From JAUVXJ01 sp034411995 (GTDB lineage: Bacteria; Chloroflexota; Anaerolineae; UBA7937; B3-Chlor), in NCBI GenBank assembly GCA_034411995.1, contig DAOUME010000010.1, positions 1 through 64,000 on the forward strand: 64,000 nt of DNA, given 5' to 3'. Below the pieces are notes generated by a model. It had not been told where the DNA came from. It did not search any database and saw only the letters and a program-made list of their open reading frames with translations. Within the stretch, counting starts at the first letter, position 1, and every line of letters begins with the position of its first letter. Position numbers and translations under genes: made by a program. Positions 50,661-59,860 of the stretch are shown here, one piece after another.

Positions 50661-51581
50661 GTGACTGGCAAGGAAAGCCTCTTCATCGTCAACCCGGTAG
50701 CCGCTGGCGGCAAGACCGGCAAAGTGTGGCCGCAGATAGAGAAGAAACTTCACTCCCTCGATCTGCGCTTCGACTACCGCTTCACCGAGGCTCCCAATCA
50801 CGCCACCACGCTGGCTCGAGAAGGCGTCGAGCAAGGGTACGAGACGGTGGTGGCGGTGGGGGGAGATGGAACCGTGAACGAAGTGGTGAACGGCTTGATG
50901 TCGCCAGGGACCGAACGGGGCGCGGCGACATTGGGCGTGGTCATCACCGGCCGAGGGAGCGATCTGGCCCGCACCATAGGCGTGCCCTCAGACTTTCGCG
51001 AAGCGTGCACCCGGCTGTGCGGCGAGCGCACCATGACCGTGGACGTGGGCCTCGTGCAGTTCTATCGCGAGGGGGAGAGTTCTCAGAGGTATTTCGTCAA
51101 CGTCGGCGGCGGCGGCTTCGACGGAGAGGTCGCGGAGAGGGCCAACCGCGCCCCCAACTTCATGGGCGGCACCATACCGTACCTGTCCAGCCTGGTGACG
51201 ACGCTGATCAGCTATCGCAACAAGGACATAGAGCTGGTTCTCGACGACCAGGAGCCGATGTCCATGGTGGTCAACTCGGTGGTGGTGGCCAACTGCCAGT
51301 ACTTCGGCGGCGGCATGCGCGTGGCCCCGGAGGCTGACCCCAACGACGGCCTCTTCGACGTGATCGTCATCGGCGACATCGACAAGATCGAGTTTCTGAT
51401 GACGGTTCCCAAGGTCTACGACGGCACCCATATCACCCACCCCCAGGTGGACTCGTACCGTGCCCGGCGCGTCGAGGTGCGCTCGAAACAGCCCCTCATG
51501 CTCCAGGTGGAGGGCGAGGTCTGCGGACATACCCCTCTCACCTTCGAGATCATCCCCTCGGCTCTCGACATCAAGGTATAG
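50661..51581 (+). CDS. diacylglycerol-kinase-family (YegS/BmrU-like) lipid kinase
   Basis: 306 residues from GTG 50661 (MTGKESLFIVNPVAAGGKTGK). The ATP-binding region has VVAVGGDGTVNEVVNGL, the GGDGT motif of the family, with FVNVGGGGFDGEVAERA and MRVAPEADPNDGLFDVIVIG in the C-terminal sandwich. It would phosphorylate diacylglycerol or a related lipid (or act as NAD-kinase-like fold). It is followed by two GNAT genes on the same strand. AGGAGG-type SD is weak (AGAGGGAGGAGAAACACCAA upstream fits). Confidence 0.9.
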   Translation: MTGKESLFIVNPVAAGGKTGKVWPQIEKKLHSLDLRFDYRFTEAPNHATTLAREGVEQGYETVVAVGGDGTVNEVVNGLMSPGTERGAATLGVVITGRGSDLARTIGVPSDFREACTRLCGERTMTVDVGLVQFYREGESSQRYFVNVGGGGFDGEVAERANRAPNFMGGTIPYLSSLVTTLISYRNKDIELVLDDQEPMSMVVNSVVVANCQYFGGGMRVAPEADPNDGLFDVIVIGDIDKIEFLMTVPKVYDGTHITHPQVDSYRARRVEVRSKQPLMLQVEGEVCGHTPLTFEIIPSALDIKV

Positions 51582-51627
51582 CAAGGGTGCCGTGACCGCA
51601 AACCGCAACTGGAAAGCAGGCCACACA

Positions 51628-52584
51628 GTGCCTGTTAGAGTTCGCACCTACCGCGACGACGACCTGGAGGCCATCACCACGTTGAGAAAGGCGGCAGCCG
51701 CCGTTGATCGCACCGGTGATGGTCTGACAATCGTGGAGCCGCCGGCAGATCCCGCCTGTACGACCTCTGAGCTCCACAGGGACACCTATGTGGTCGCCGA
51801 CGACGCCGGGCGCATCTTCGGCCTGGCGCAACTCCAGGTCATGACGGGATCCCAGAAGGGGTTCATGTGGGCATTTCCTGTCATACACCCCCAGCAGCGC
51901 GGGACCATCGCCGAAAGGCTGTTACTGGAGTTTTTGTGGGACCGTGCCCGCCAGCTTGGCCGCCAGGCGCGGAGCAAACGAGTGTACTTCTACGTACACT
52001 GTGCACCCCATCAGACGGAGAGGATCGCCCTTTGCCAGAGCCTCGGACTGCGAGCCCTGCGCGAGCGCCCGCACATGATCTACGAGCCACTGGCCAGCGT
52101 TCCGGCCCCGGTCATTCCGCCCGGTATCGAACTGCGTCCCTACGCCAAGGAGCGCGATGCCCGGTCGGCCGTTCGGACGCTCAACGAAGCCTTCGCCGAC
52201 GATTGGGAGTACACTCCTGTGGCCCTGGACGACTGGTCGGCCTGGATGGAATCCCCTCGATGGAGCGTCGGCCTCAATCTGGTGGCTGCTGACGGTGAGG
52301 AGGTAGTCGGCTTGTGCCTTTGCCTGGTCGACGAGGATCGTATCCAGTGGCTGGGCCGCAAGGACGGATACGTGGACACGCTCTGCGTGAGGCCGTCTTT
52401 TCAGCGCAGGGGCGTGGGGAAAGCGCTTCTCCTCTACGCCCTCCAGGCCCTGCGCACGGCGGGCATGGTCTCTGCCACGCTGGACACGGACGAGGGAAAC
52501 CCCACCCAGGCTCCCCGCTTCTACCGCCAACTCGGTTTCCGCGAGGCCTGGCGGTGGGTTGCCTACGGCGCGGAGCTCAGGTAG
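51628..52584 (+). CDS. tandem-GNAT acetyltransferase
   Basis: About 318 residues from GTG 51628 (a GTG at 51592 is also in frame). The first GNAT-like half (1-150) has RVRTYRDDDLEAITTL and lacks a clear acetyl-CoA loop. The second (about 170-318) has VDTLCVRPSFQRRGVGKALL, the RxxGxG acetyl-CoA pyrophosphate motif. The two-domain form resembles mycothiol synthase-type proteins, but the substrate is unknown. It is about 40% alike in pattern to the next gene, so they are paralogues. Confidence 0.85.
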   Translation: MPVRVRTYRDDDLEAITTLRKAAAAVDRTGDGLTIVEPPADPACTTSELHRDTYVVADDAGRIFGLAQLQVMTGSQKGFMWAFPVIHPQQRGTIAERLLLEFLWDRARQLGRQARSKRVYFYVHCAPHQTERIALCQSLGLRALRERPHMIYEPLASVPAPVIPPGIELRPYAKERDARSAVRTLNEAFADDWEYTPVALDDWSAWMESPRWSVGLNLVAADGEEVVGLCLCLVDEDRIQWLGRKDGYVDTLCVRPSFQRRGVGKALLLYALQALRTAGMVSATLDTDEGNPTQAPRFYRQLGFREAWRWVAYGAELR

Positions 52585-52656
52585 CCATGAGTTGCTCACC
52601 AGAGGTCAGACTGGAGTCACGGTGCACCACTTCCAAGACAGAACGGTGCTAAGCCC

Positions 52657-53643
52657 ATGAATCTAGTCGTGCGCAAGTATCGAGACGGGGACCTGGAAGC
52701 CATCGTCGAGCTCATCAACGAGGCCGACGCCGTGGATCACCTGGACGAAGGCACCGACGTCTCAGCGCTCCGCGAGGTTCTACATCGCCCCGAGTTCGAC
52801 CCCTACAACGATGCCTTTGTGGTGCTCGATGAGGACCAGCGCGTAGTGGGCCACGCTCGCCTGGACCTGAAGAACGCTCCCCGCCAGGCCAGATTCTACG
52901 TCCACACCGTAGTGCGCCCTGAGTGGCGTGACCAAGCCATCGAGGAACTGTTGCTAAAGCCGCTCTGGAGCTCTGCCCAGGAGCGTCGCCGCACCCTGGG
53001 CAGCAAGCCGGCCCAGTTTCGCACCTACTGCGTGGCCTATCAGGAGAAAAGGGCCTCTCTCTTTGAGAGCCTGGGCTTCCGCCCCGTGCGCTACGACCTG
53101 CACATGGTCTGTCAACCGCTCGACAAGCTGCGCGAGCCGACGCTTCCTGGCGATATGCTAATCCGCCCTTATGTCAGGGGCCAGGACGACGAGGCGGCCC
53201 TGGCAATCATAAACGCGGCCTTTGCCGACGTCATGGACTTTGCGGCCGCTACCCTAGAGGATCTCAGGCACTGGTTGGAGGCACCCTCTTTTCGAGACTA
53301 TCTAAGCTACGTGGCTCTTGATGGGGAAGAGTTGGCTGGCCTCTGTCTGTGCACAGCGAGCGAGGCACGAGCAGACCTCCTAGGACGTAGAGAGGGAACG
53401 GTGGACACTCTGTGCGTTCGCCGCGAGTATCAGCGACGCGGCTTGGGGTCGGCCTTGCTCCTGGCAAGCCTACGAGCCTTCAGCCAGGCTGGCCTGGAGT
53501 CGGCCAAGCTGGACACCGCCACAGAGAACCCCACGGACGCCATACACCTGTACGAGCAGGCCGGCTTCCGCGAAGCATGGCGGTGGGTCACTTACGGCAA
53601 GGAGATGGGGTCAGAAGCGGCTTTGGCTCGACATGCGCGGTAG
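52657..53643 (+). CDS. tandem-GNAT acetyltransferase (paralogue)
   Basis: 328 residues. The N-terminal half starts VVRKYRDGDLEAIVELINEA and ends near residue 150; the C-terminal half has VDTLCVRREYQRRGLGSALLLASL with a complete RxxGxG loop and ends FREAWRWVTYGKEMG. The same FREAWRWVxYGxE end is in the preceding protein. ATG 52657 starts 72 bases after it. The pair may act on different substrates after duplication. Confidence 0.88.
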   Translation: MNLVVRKYRDGDLEAIVELINEADAVDHLDEGTDVSALREVLHRPEFDPYNDAFVVLDEDQRVVGHARLDLKNAPRQARFYVHTVVRPEWRDQAIEELLLKPLWSSAQERRRTLGSKPAQFRTYCVAYQEKRASLFESLGFRPVRYDLHMVCQPLDKLREPTLPGDMLIRPYVRGQDDEAALAIINAAFADVMDFAAATLEDLRHWLEAPSFRDYLSYVALDGEELAGLCLCTASEARADLLGRREGTVDTLCVRREYQRRGLGSALLLASLRAFSQAGLESAKLDTATENPTDAIHLYEQAGFREAWRWVTYGKEMGSEAALARHAR

Positions 53644-53731
53644 CGAGTAATCTGGCGGTTCTGAGCCAGAGACGTCTCGCCCACGTCGGCAGTCCAGACC
53701 ACCTCGATCGGGAACCCTGCGTGAGAAGAAA

Positions 53732-53765
53732 AAGGCGGCCCTCGCCGACAGACGAAAGCCGCCTT
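53732..53765. terminator. bidirectional rho-independent terminator
   Basis: AAGGCGGC (53732-53739) and GCCGCCTT (53758-53765) form an 8-bp stem around an 18-base loop. On the minus strand it is followed by TTTTTCTTC. It can end both the plus-strand GNAT unit and the minus-strand lipoprotein gene that converge here. Confidence 0.7.
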
Positions 53766-53838
53766 GTTCCTTGACAGAGACTCCGAGCCCGGCGTTACCT
53801 CAGGCTCGGTCACCTAGTGCCTCGACCAGGCCCTCCCA

Positions 53839-54516
53839 CTAGGGCTGACCGACCAGCTCGACGGCGTCGATCTCGTTCCAGTCGCCGCCGTCCCTCTGGT
53901 CCAGATCGACACGCACGGTGTTAACACGAACGGTGACCCCGCTGACCGGCACAGTCAGCACGCGAGGGCACTGCTCCACCGCCCCGGGCGTTCCTTGCCA
54001 GACTGTCTGATAGCGACCCATCTCATCCCTCACTTCGATCCGCGAGACGAAGCCCGGCGAGTTTGTCTCCCTCACGCTGATCTCGGTGGGCACCACCGCC
54101 GTGGCGAAGGTGACCTCCAGCCAGTCCACCCCATCAGCACTCTCCGACGCCCACGCCGTCTGGATGTCGCCGCACTCCATGGTGTCCGGTGCTCCTGTGG
54201 CCTGTTGTGCGCCCCAATCCGGACTGGAGTACTCGGAACTGGCGGTGGCCGCTACCGCCCACTGCCGCAGCGTGCCGGCGGCCGGAGGCTGGGCCGGCGT
54301 GCCAGCAGGTTCGACTACCACAGCGGTGTCCGTAGGTACTGGTGCGGGCGCAGCGGGCGTGTCCGTGGGGACGACGGGCGGCGTCGTAGGGGTCGCCTCC
54401 TCAGGTGCTGACGGCGAGGACGCAGTCAACCCCGGCAGGGTACAGGCCGATGCAACAAGCATCAGCACCACAGCGGCGAACAGCAGGGTGTAGCATTTCT
54501 TTCTGATCCTAGTCAT
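53839..54516 (-). CDS. discoidin-like lipoprotein
   Basis: 225 residues from ATG 54516, with AGGTGAGAG before it. A signal peptide with lipobox (VASAC) leads into a Pro/Thr/Ala-rich linker (about 30-90, PEEATPTTPPVVPTDTP), then a beta-sandwich domain (about 95-225). It has VAATASSEYSSPDWGAQQATGAPD, WASESADGVDWLEVTFATAV and EVRDEMGRYQTVWQG, as in F5/8 type C (discoidin) domains that bind carbohydrate or lipids. It is a single gene ending in the shared terminator. Confidence 0.75.
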   Translation of the reverse strand: MTRIRKKCYTLLFAAVVLMLVASACTLPGLTASSPSAPEEATPTTPPVVPTDTPAAPAPVPTDTAVVVEPAGTPAQPPAAGTLRQWAVAATASSEYSSPDWGAQQATGAPDTMECGDIQTAWASESADGVDWLEVTFATAVVPTEISVRETNSPGFVSRIEVRDEMGRYQTVWQGTPGAVEQCPRVLTVPVSGVTVRVNTVRVDLDQRDGGDWNEIDAVELVGQP

Positions 54517-54645
54517 TTCTCTCACCTGTCTTCTCTCTATCAACCTAGTGCTGCACAATCACAGCGCCAAAGGTACTTCGGAGATCGATCGGCGTGCAGC
54601 AGCGCGCTCGGGGAACGACATCGTCCTCTGTCCAGCGGCGTGAGG

Positions 54646-55620
54646 TCACGCGGCGAGTGTGAGGATCTTCTCCACCATTTGAGGGTAAGGGTAGCCACCA
54701 GCCAAGGCGGCCCTGGGAAACCCGGCATCGGGGGAGATGTCCGGGTTGGGATTGACTTCCAGGACGTATGGCTGTCGGCCTCGTAGCCGCATGTCCACCC
54801 GGCCGTAGCCCCGGCATCCCGTTGCTTCGTAGGCAGCAACGGAGACCCCACGGATCCTGTTGGCCAGGCCATCGTCCACACTGGCCGGACACCTCACAGG
54901 AGTGAGGTAGTACTCATCGCGCTCCGGGTCCCACTTGGCGGCATAGGAGCAGATCCTCCGTAGCGGTTCGTGTATGCCAGAGTAGTCGATTTCCGCCAGG
55001 GGCAGACACTCCGGATGGCCATTGCCCCACAAGGCGATGTTGAACTCTCTGCCAATCACGAACTCCTCCACCAGCGCGGGCTCGCGATAAGCACTCACTA
55101 TGTACTTCACCCTGGACCTCAGCTCGTCCAGGGTACTCACTACCGCTCCGTCGTCGATGCCCAGACTGGCGTCCTCGGCCACGGGCTTGACGATGGCCGG
55201 CAAGGGGACCGAGATAGCGGCATCGGGGTTCTCGGTCACCTGAAACTGTGGTGTGGGAACGCCCGCCGACTCCAGCAGTGTCTTCGTCCGCGCCTTGTCC
55301 AGGCACAAGGCCATGCTCTCCGGCGGGCATCCCGTATGCCGGTACCCCAGCCTCCGGAGGATAGCCACAGCCTCCGCTTCCAGGTCCGCGCGGTTGCCCA
55401 GACCTTCCAGGAGATTGAAGACCACCCAGTCCCTCGGGTCGTAGCCAGCCAACACCTCCGAGGGCTCGTAAGGCACCGGCAGGCAGACGACCTCGTGACT
55501 CGGCCTCAACGCCTCTTCCACTGCCCGGGCGGCGATCGCCACCCCCTGGGCCGAGACCAGATCCCGTGCTTCGCCTTTGTCCACTGACTGGACATCGTTG
55601 TAGAGAATCAAGACCCTCAT
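54646..55620 (-). CDS. D-Ala-D-Ala-ligase-like ATP-grasp enzyme (second)
   Basis: 324 residues from ATG 55620 (an ATG at 55650 is possible). ATP-grasp blocks: AIVKPVAEDASLGIDDGAVV in the ATP lid, PALVEEFVIGREFNIALWGN and YVLEVNPNPDISPDAGFPRA with the Mg2+-binding Asn and Glu. The layout is Ddl-like but the sequence is far from true D-Ala-D-Ala ligases. It probably forms an amide or peptide bond. It is the last gene of the KamA operon, and its relation to the ligase upstream (35 bases apart) suggests two successive condensations. Confidence 0.85.
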   Translation of the reverse strand: MRVLILYNDVQSVDKGEARDLVSAQGVAIAARAVEEALRPSHEVVCLPVPYEPSEVLAGYDPRDWVVFNLLEGLGNRADLEAEAVAILRRLGYRHTGCPPESMALCLDKARTKTLLESAGVPTPQFQVTENPDAAISVPLPAIVKPVAEDASLGIDDGAVVSTLDELRSRVKYIVSAYREPALVEEFVIGREFNIALWGNGHPECLPLAEIDYSGIHEPLRRICSYAAKWDPERDEYYLTPVRCPASVDDGLANRIRGVSVAAYEATGCRGYGRVDMRLRGRQPYVLEVNPNPDISPDAGFPRAALAGGYPYPQMVEKILTLAA

Positions 55621-55654
55621 GGACGTTTCTTCGGCACCCGCACTCCTCATCAGG

Positions 55655-56704
55655 CTAGGGCACGGCGGCTAGCACTGGCTCCCGCACACCCGTCTCCACC
55701 AACTCCGGGTATCTCTCCAGGGCTGCGCCCAGGATCGCCTTGATGAGCTCGGCGTGGCTCATGCCCTCAGCCTCGGCCTCGAAGACCAGGTCGCTGACAC
55801 CCGGTGATAGCCCTGGAAGCGGGTTCACCTCCAGGATGTAGGGCCTCTCCGCATCGTGGGCATCCAGTTTGAAGTCAATGCGAGCCATGTCCAGACAGCC
55901 GAGGGCCCGGTAGGCAGCCACGGCTAGCCTTCCCAGCTCCTTCACGTGACTCTCGGTCAAGACCGCCGGACAGAGGTAGAGGGGCAGATCAGATAGTTCG
56001 GACTTGATGCGTCCCGTGTAGATGCCCCGCTCCTCCGGAGGGCAGCGGCTCAAGTCGACCTCCAGCGGAGGAAGCACCTGGAGCCGCTCGTTGCCCAGGA
56101 CGCCCACGGTGATCTCGCGCCCCTCGACGAACTCCTCGACCAGGGCCGGCTGATGGTAGGTCCCGATGAGCCAGCGCAACTGGCAGCGTAGCTCGCCCTC
56201 GTCGCGGACCACCGAGTTGCCGTTGATCCCCACGCCGGTTCCCTCTCCCACAGGCTTGACAAACAGCGGGTAGCCGAGACCTGCCTCGACAGGCTCATCA
56301 GGAGTATCGAACACCTGGAACGCAGGCGTCGCCAAGCCATGAAAGGCGAGTACCCGCTTGGCCATGGGCTTGTCCAGCGTCAGCGCCAGGCACAGAACCT
56401 TGGACCCTGTGTAGGGAATGCCCAGCATCTCCAGGATGGCGGGCACGTGCGACTCGCGAGAATCGCCTCTGTGGCCCTCGCAGATGTTGAAGGCTATGTC
56501 GAAGTGGCCCTTCAACAATCTACCATACAGTGACTCATCTCCCTCAAGGAAGTTGACCTTGTGCCCGGCCTGCCGGAGGGCGTCAGCGATGGCTTCTATG
56601 GTGCGCTCTGAGTCCAGTTCAGCCCACCTGTCCCGTGGCTCTTCACGCCCGTGCGGAGCATTGATCTTCAGATTGGCCAGGAGCGCGATTCGAAGGCCGC
56701 TCAT
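55655..56704 (-). CDS. D-Ala-D-Ala-ligase-like ATP-grasp enzyme (first)
   Basis: 349 residues from ATG 56704, which overlaps the kamA stop (ATGA). Motifs: PLFVKPVGEGTGVGINGNSVV in the ATP-binding loop, PALVEEFVEGREITVGVLGN, and YILEVNPLPGLSPGVSDL with the Mg2+ ligands. FDIAFNICEGHRGDSRESHVPA resembles the N-terminal Ddl domain. Ddl enzymes join two amino acids using ATP. No sequence clue fixes the donor. The direct coupling to kamA suggests beta-lysine as a substrate, which is inference. Confidence 0.87.
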   Translation of the reverse strand: MSGLRIALLANLKINAPHGREEPRDRWAELDSERTIEAIADALRQAGHKVNFLEGDESLYGRLLKGHFDIAFNICEGHRGDSRESHVPAILEMLGIPYTGSKVLCLALTLDKPMAKRVLAFHGLATPAFQVFDTPDEPVEAGLGYPLFVKPVGEGTGVGINGNSVVRDEGELRCQLRWLIGTYHQPALVEEFVEGREITVGVLGNERLQVLPPLEVDLSRCPPEERGIYTGRIKSELSDLPLYLCPAVLTESHVKELGRLAVAAYRALGCLDMARIDFKLDAHDAERPYILEVNPLPGLSPGVSDLVFEAEAEGMSHAELIKAILGAALERYPELVETGVREPVLAAVP

Positions 56705-58056
56705 TTCTTCCTCCTCGCCTGCTCGGCAGCCACGGCAAGCCTCTGCTCCGCCAGAAGGGGCCACACTTGAGCTCCAGGCTCAGGGGCCAGAACGGGAGCC
56801 TCCACAGGTGTCAGCCTGGCCGCCACCCCGACCTTTGGCTTCCCCAGCCGATCGGCGCAGAACCTGCACTGCGCGGGATCGTGCGCCTCGTAGCGGCGAG
56901 GCTCGGGATACGAGAACATCTGGCCTTCGTAGTTCCTGACCACCACTCGAGAGTCCGATTGCGACATCAGGTACTGCGGCATGACGGGGACCTTTCCCCC
57001 GCCACCCGGCGCATCGATCACAAAAGTTGGGATGGCAAAGCCGCTGGTATGCCCTCTCAGGTGTTCAATGATCTCGATGCCCTTCGCCACCGGCGTCCTG
57101 AAGTGCCCGATACCCTCGGACAGGTCGCACTGGTACAGGTAGTAGGGCCTGACCCTGATCTTGACCAATTCCTGTACCAGTTGCCTGATGACGTTTGGAC
57201 AGTCGTTGATGCCAGCGAGGAGCACAGTCTGACTGCCCAGCGGTATCCCTGCATCGGCTAGCATCGCACACGCCCTGGCCATCTCCGGGGTGATCTCCTG
57301 GGGATGGTTGACGTGGATGTTGATCCACAGGGGATGGTACCGCCGCAGCATCTCCACCAGGCCGGACGTGATACGCTGGGGCAAGTAGACAGGCAACCGA
57401 GTGCCGATACGAATGACCTCCAGGTGCGGGATGCTCCGCAGCTCACGCAACAGGTGCTCGAGCACCGGCTGCGCGACGAACAATCCGTCCCCTCCGGAGA
57501 TCAGCGCATCTCGAACCTCCTTATGCTCCCGAACGTACTCGATCATCCCGTCGATCTTCTGCAAACTGACCGACTCCCGGCCGCGGCTCACCAGTCGCCG
57601 CCGAGTACAGAACCGACAGTAGGCGGGACACTGATCGGTCACCACCATCAACACTCGATCTGGATAGCGATGCACGAGGCCCGGCACGGGCGAGTCCTCC
57701 TCCTCACCCAGCGGGTCCTCCCTATCCACCTCATCGACATGCAGCTCGCTGACGGTGGGCACGACCTGTCTCCGGATGGGGCACCCAGGATCGTGGGGAT
57801 CCATCAGAGACACGAAATAAGGGGTGATAGCCATCCGGAAAGCTTCCCTGGCTCCAACCACCCCCTGTTCTTCCTCAGCCGTCAGATTTATGACCTGCTT
57901 CAGGTCATCCAGTTTGGTGATACGATTCCGTACCTGCCAGTGCCAGTCGTTCCACTCCTCCTCACTCACCCCGGCCCAGATCTGGGGCCGAGGGTTGACG
58001 TGTGGAGGCCTGGTACCCGGAGGATCCTCCAGGTCCTCGTAGCTCATATCCTCCAT
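56701..58056 (-). CDS. kamA: L-lysine 2,3-aminomutase (radical SAM, PLP)
   Basis: 451 residues from ATG 58056, chosen because GGGGGG lies just upstream. The radical SAM cluster motif is C143-PAY-C147-RF-C150. The sequence follows Clostridium lysine 2,3-aminomutase nearly block by block: HRYPDRVLMVVTDQ, QVRDALISGGD-like, VAKGIEIIEHLRGHTSG with the PLP Lys, IND and QCDLS with the two substrate Asp residues. It converts L-lysine to L-beta-lysine. The GNAT upstream and two ATP-grasp ligases downstream form one operon. Confidence in the reaction is high, lower in the final product. Confidence 0.93.
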   Translation of the reverse strand: MEDMSYEDLEDPPGTRPPHVNPRPQIWAGVSEEEWNDWHWQVRNRITKLDDLKQVINLTAEEEQGVVGAREAFRMAITPYFVSLMDPHDPGCPIRRQVVPTVSELHVDEVDREDPLGEEEDSPVPGLVHRYPDRVLMVVTDQCPAYCRFCTRRRLVSRGRESVSLQKIDGMIEYVREHKEVRDALISGGDGLFVAQPVLEHLLRELRSIPHLEVIRIGTRLPVYLPQRITSGLVEMLRRYHPLWINIHVNHPQEITPEMARACAMLADAGIPLGSQTVLLAGINDCPNVIRQLVQELVKIRVRPYYLYQCDLSEGIGHFRTPVAKGIEIIEHLRGHTSGFAIPTFVIDAPGGGGKVPVMPQYLMSQSDSRVVVRNYEGQMFSYPEPRRYEAHDPAQCRFCADRLGKPKVGVAARLTPVEAPVLAPEPGAQVWPLLAEQRLAVAAEQARRKK

Positions 58057-58114
58057 GATCCCCCCTTTATCCTTATCCTCTGCGCGTACAGGTCGGGTGT
58101 AGAAGCCCGTCTTC

Positions 58115-58792
58115 TCAGTTTCCACGACGCGGCTCCTGCCCCAACTGCTTGACGTAAATGAGTCGGGAGTCTCCGAGACTGTAGAAGTCCTTCACCTCAC
58201 CTGTCTTGTGGAAACCGTGATTCCTGTAGAATCGACGGGCGGGCAGGTACCGCCGCGTCGACGACGTATCCACGACCAGCATACGCCCTCTTGCCAACCG
58301 CACCGCCTGCTCCACTTGAGCCAACAGACCGCTGCCTATAGACCGCCCTCGATAGCTCGGGTGCACGAAGATCCAGTAGAGATCGTACGTGCCCTCGGTC
58401 ATCGGGGTGGGCCCGTAGCAGACAAAGCCTACGATGTGACCACCCACCTCGATGATCAGAGAGTGATAGTCTCTGCGCTCAGGGTTGCTGAGCTCGAAGT
58501 CCACCAGCTCCTTGACGACCGCTACCTCCTCGCTGGTGAACACGCCTGTTCTCCGAGCCAGGGCCAGAATGCCGTCTACGTCTTCGCGCCGAACCTTTCT
58601 GATAGGCAAAGTCTCGCCGGCCCTGCCCAGGTCCCCTGGCTCCCGCCCCGGCTCTTCTGCCACCCGGGACTCCCCGGTCAGCCCAGATGTCCATGTAGTT
58701 GAGGGCACGCTAGCCCGTGATCGGACAGCCTGCCCTCGCCCTGATCTGACAGGTTTCGCTGAACGCGACCCTGTCTGCGTCTTGTCTGCCAA
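58115..58792 (-). CDS. GNAT acetyltransferase of the kamA operon
   Basis: 225 residues from TTG 58792. The first about 60 residues are Arg/Ser/Gly-rich and unlike GNAT, so the true start may be later. The GNAT core (about 62-215) has LPIRKVRREDVDGILALARR, CYGPTPMTEGTYDLYWIFV and HPSYRGRSIGSGLLAQVEQA with the acetyl-CoA loop. In archaea, beta-lysine acetyltransferase (AblB) follows KamA; this protein is shorter and its similarity to AblB is not clear. It is 59 bases upstream of the kamA start. Confidence 0.8.
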   Translation of the reverse strand: MADKTQTGSRSAKPVRSGRGQAVRSRASVPSTTWTSGLTGESRVAEEPGREPGDLGRAGETLPIRKVRREDVDGILALARRTGVFTSEEVAVVKELVDFELSNPERRDYHSLIIEVGGHIVGFVCYGPTPMTEGTYDLYWIFVHPSYRGRSIGSGLLAQVEQAVRLARGRMLVVDTSSTRRYLPARRFYRNHGFHKTGEVKDFYSLGDSRLIYVKQLGQEPRRGN

Positions 58793-59031
58793 CTGTGTCA
58801 GGTATCCTTGGCCTTCATCATTCCTATGAGAGAGCTGACCTGACCGCAGGTCGCGTCGCCTGCCTCAGCTTGGACGGGCGAATCTCACCCGTGGTGGCAG
58901 TGGTAACTACCTCTCGCGCATAAGTATACTGTCGGCAGGCATCATCCGGGTTACAAAGAGGCAGCAAACTGGTGCAAGAAGGGCCTCTGAGGCATCAATC
59001 TGGTAACAGGGCGTCGGTCGAAGAGGGGGAG

Positions 59032-59733
59032 CTACGCGGGCTCCTCAGTCCCGGTGGAGGAGAAAGAGTAACCAATACCTGACGCGGTCTTCAGATACCG
59101 CGGGTTGGCTGGGTCCGGCTCGACTTTGTGGCGCACACGGCTGACCAGGTTCTTCACCAGGGTGGCCTCTCCTTTGCCGCCATAACCCCAGACTCGTTCC
59201 ACCAGGGTCTCCGTGGGAATCACCCGGTCGGGGTTCTTCATCAACAGGAACAGCAGTCGGAACTCCATGTTGGTCAACTGCACTGTGGAGCCGTCCGGCG
59301 TGACGATCAGGTGCTGTTCCGGATCCAGGGTCAGCCCCTGAACCGTCACCGAGCCCAGCGCTGACAGCGGCACGGGCTGGGCGCGCCGGAGAAGGGTCCT
59401 GGCGCGTGCCGCCAACATCTGCGGGCTGTGCGGTTTGACCAGGTAGTCGTCGACCCCCAGCTCCAGGGCCTTCAGTATCTGTTCCTCGTCCTCGTCCGGA
59501 GACAGCAGCAGGATCAGAGCATCAGAATCCGACCGCACCTTGCCTGCCAATGTCAGCAGGTCGGTTTTCCTGGACGTGGCGTCCAGCACGATGAGATCCG
59601 GGTGATCCTCAGCGCACATGGCGAGGAACTTCTCTTCGTTGGTGGTGATGATGGGCTGCAGACCAGCTTGTCGCAGCACAAAAGCGTCGAACTCCAACTG
59701 ATCTCGGTCATCGCCAAAGAGGATGGTTCTCAT
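59032..59733 (-). CDS. OmpR-family response regulator, orphan
   Basis: 233 residues. The receiver domain has D8/D9 (FGDDRDQ), phospho-acceptor D51 (LIVLDATSRK), S79 and K101 (YLVKPHS). The winged-helix DNA-binding domain (about 130-225) has LTNMEFRLLFLLMKN, VERVWGYGG and LVSRVRHKVE...ASGIGYSF. No histidine kinase is adjacent, so its partner is elsewhere. A promoter is seen at 59788-59815, and no SD-strong leader is needed. The neighbour GTPase is on the same strand but has a 127-base gap. Confidence 0.9.
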   Translation of the reverse strand: MRTILFGDDRDQLEFDAFVLRQAGLQPIITTNEEKFLAMCAEDHPDLIVLDATSRKTDLLTLAGKVRSDSDALILLLSPDEDEEQILKALELGVDDYLVKPHSPQMLAARARTLLRRAQPVPLSALGSVTVQGLTLDPEQHLIVTPDGSTVQLTNMEFRLLFLLMKNPDRVIPTETLVERVWGYGGKGEATLVKNLVSRVRHKVEPDPANPRYLKTASGIGYSFSSTGTEEPA

Positions 59734-59787
59734 CGTCCAGCCGCTCCATGGTCTCCAGAGAGGAAAGCCCCCCTGTACAGCACCATA

Positions 59788-59815
59788 ATAGTACGACGTT
59801 ATGTGCCGAAGTCAA
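59788..59815 (-). promoter_or_regulatory. promoter of the orphan response regulator
   Basis: Minus strand TTGACT (59815-59810), 16 bases, TACTAT (59793-59788), giving a leader of about 45 bases before ATG 59733. Confidence 0.5.
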
Positions 59816-59860
59816 GCGGGGGTGCAGTGACCGCAGCCCAGGAGACTCCTCGTCGGGGGT

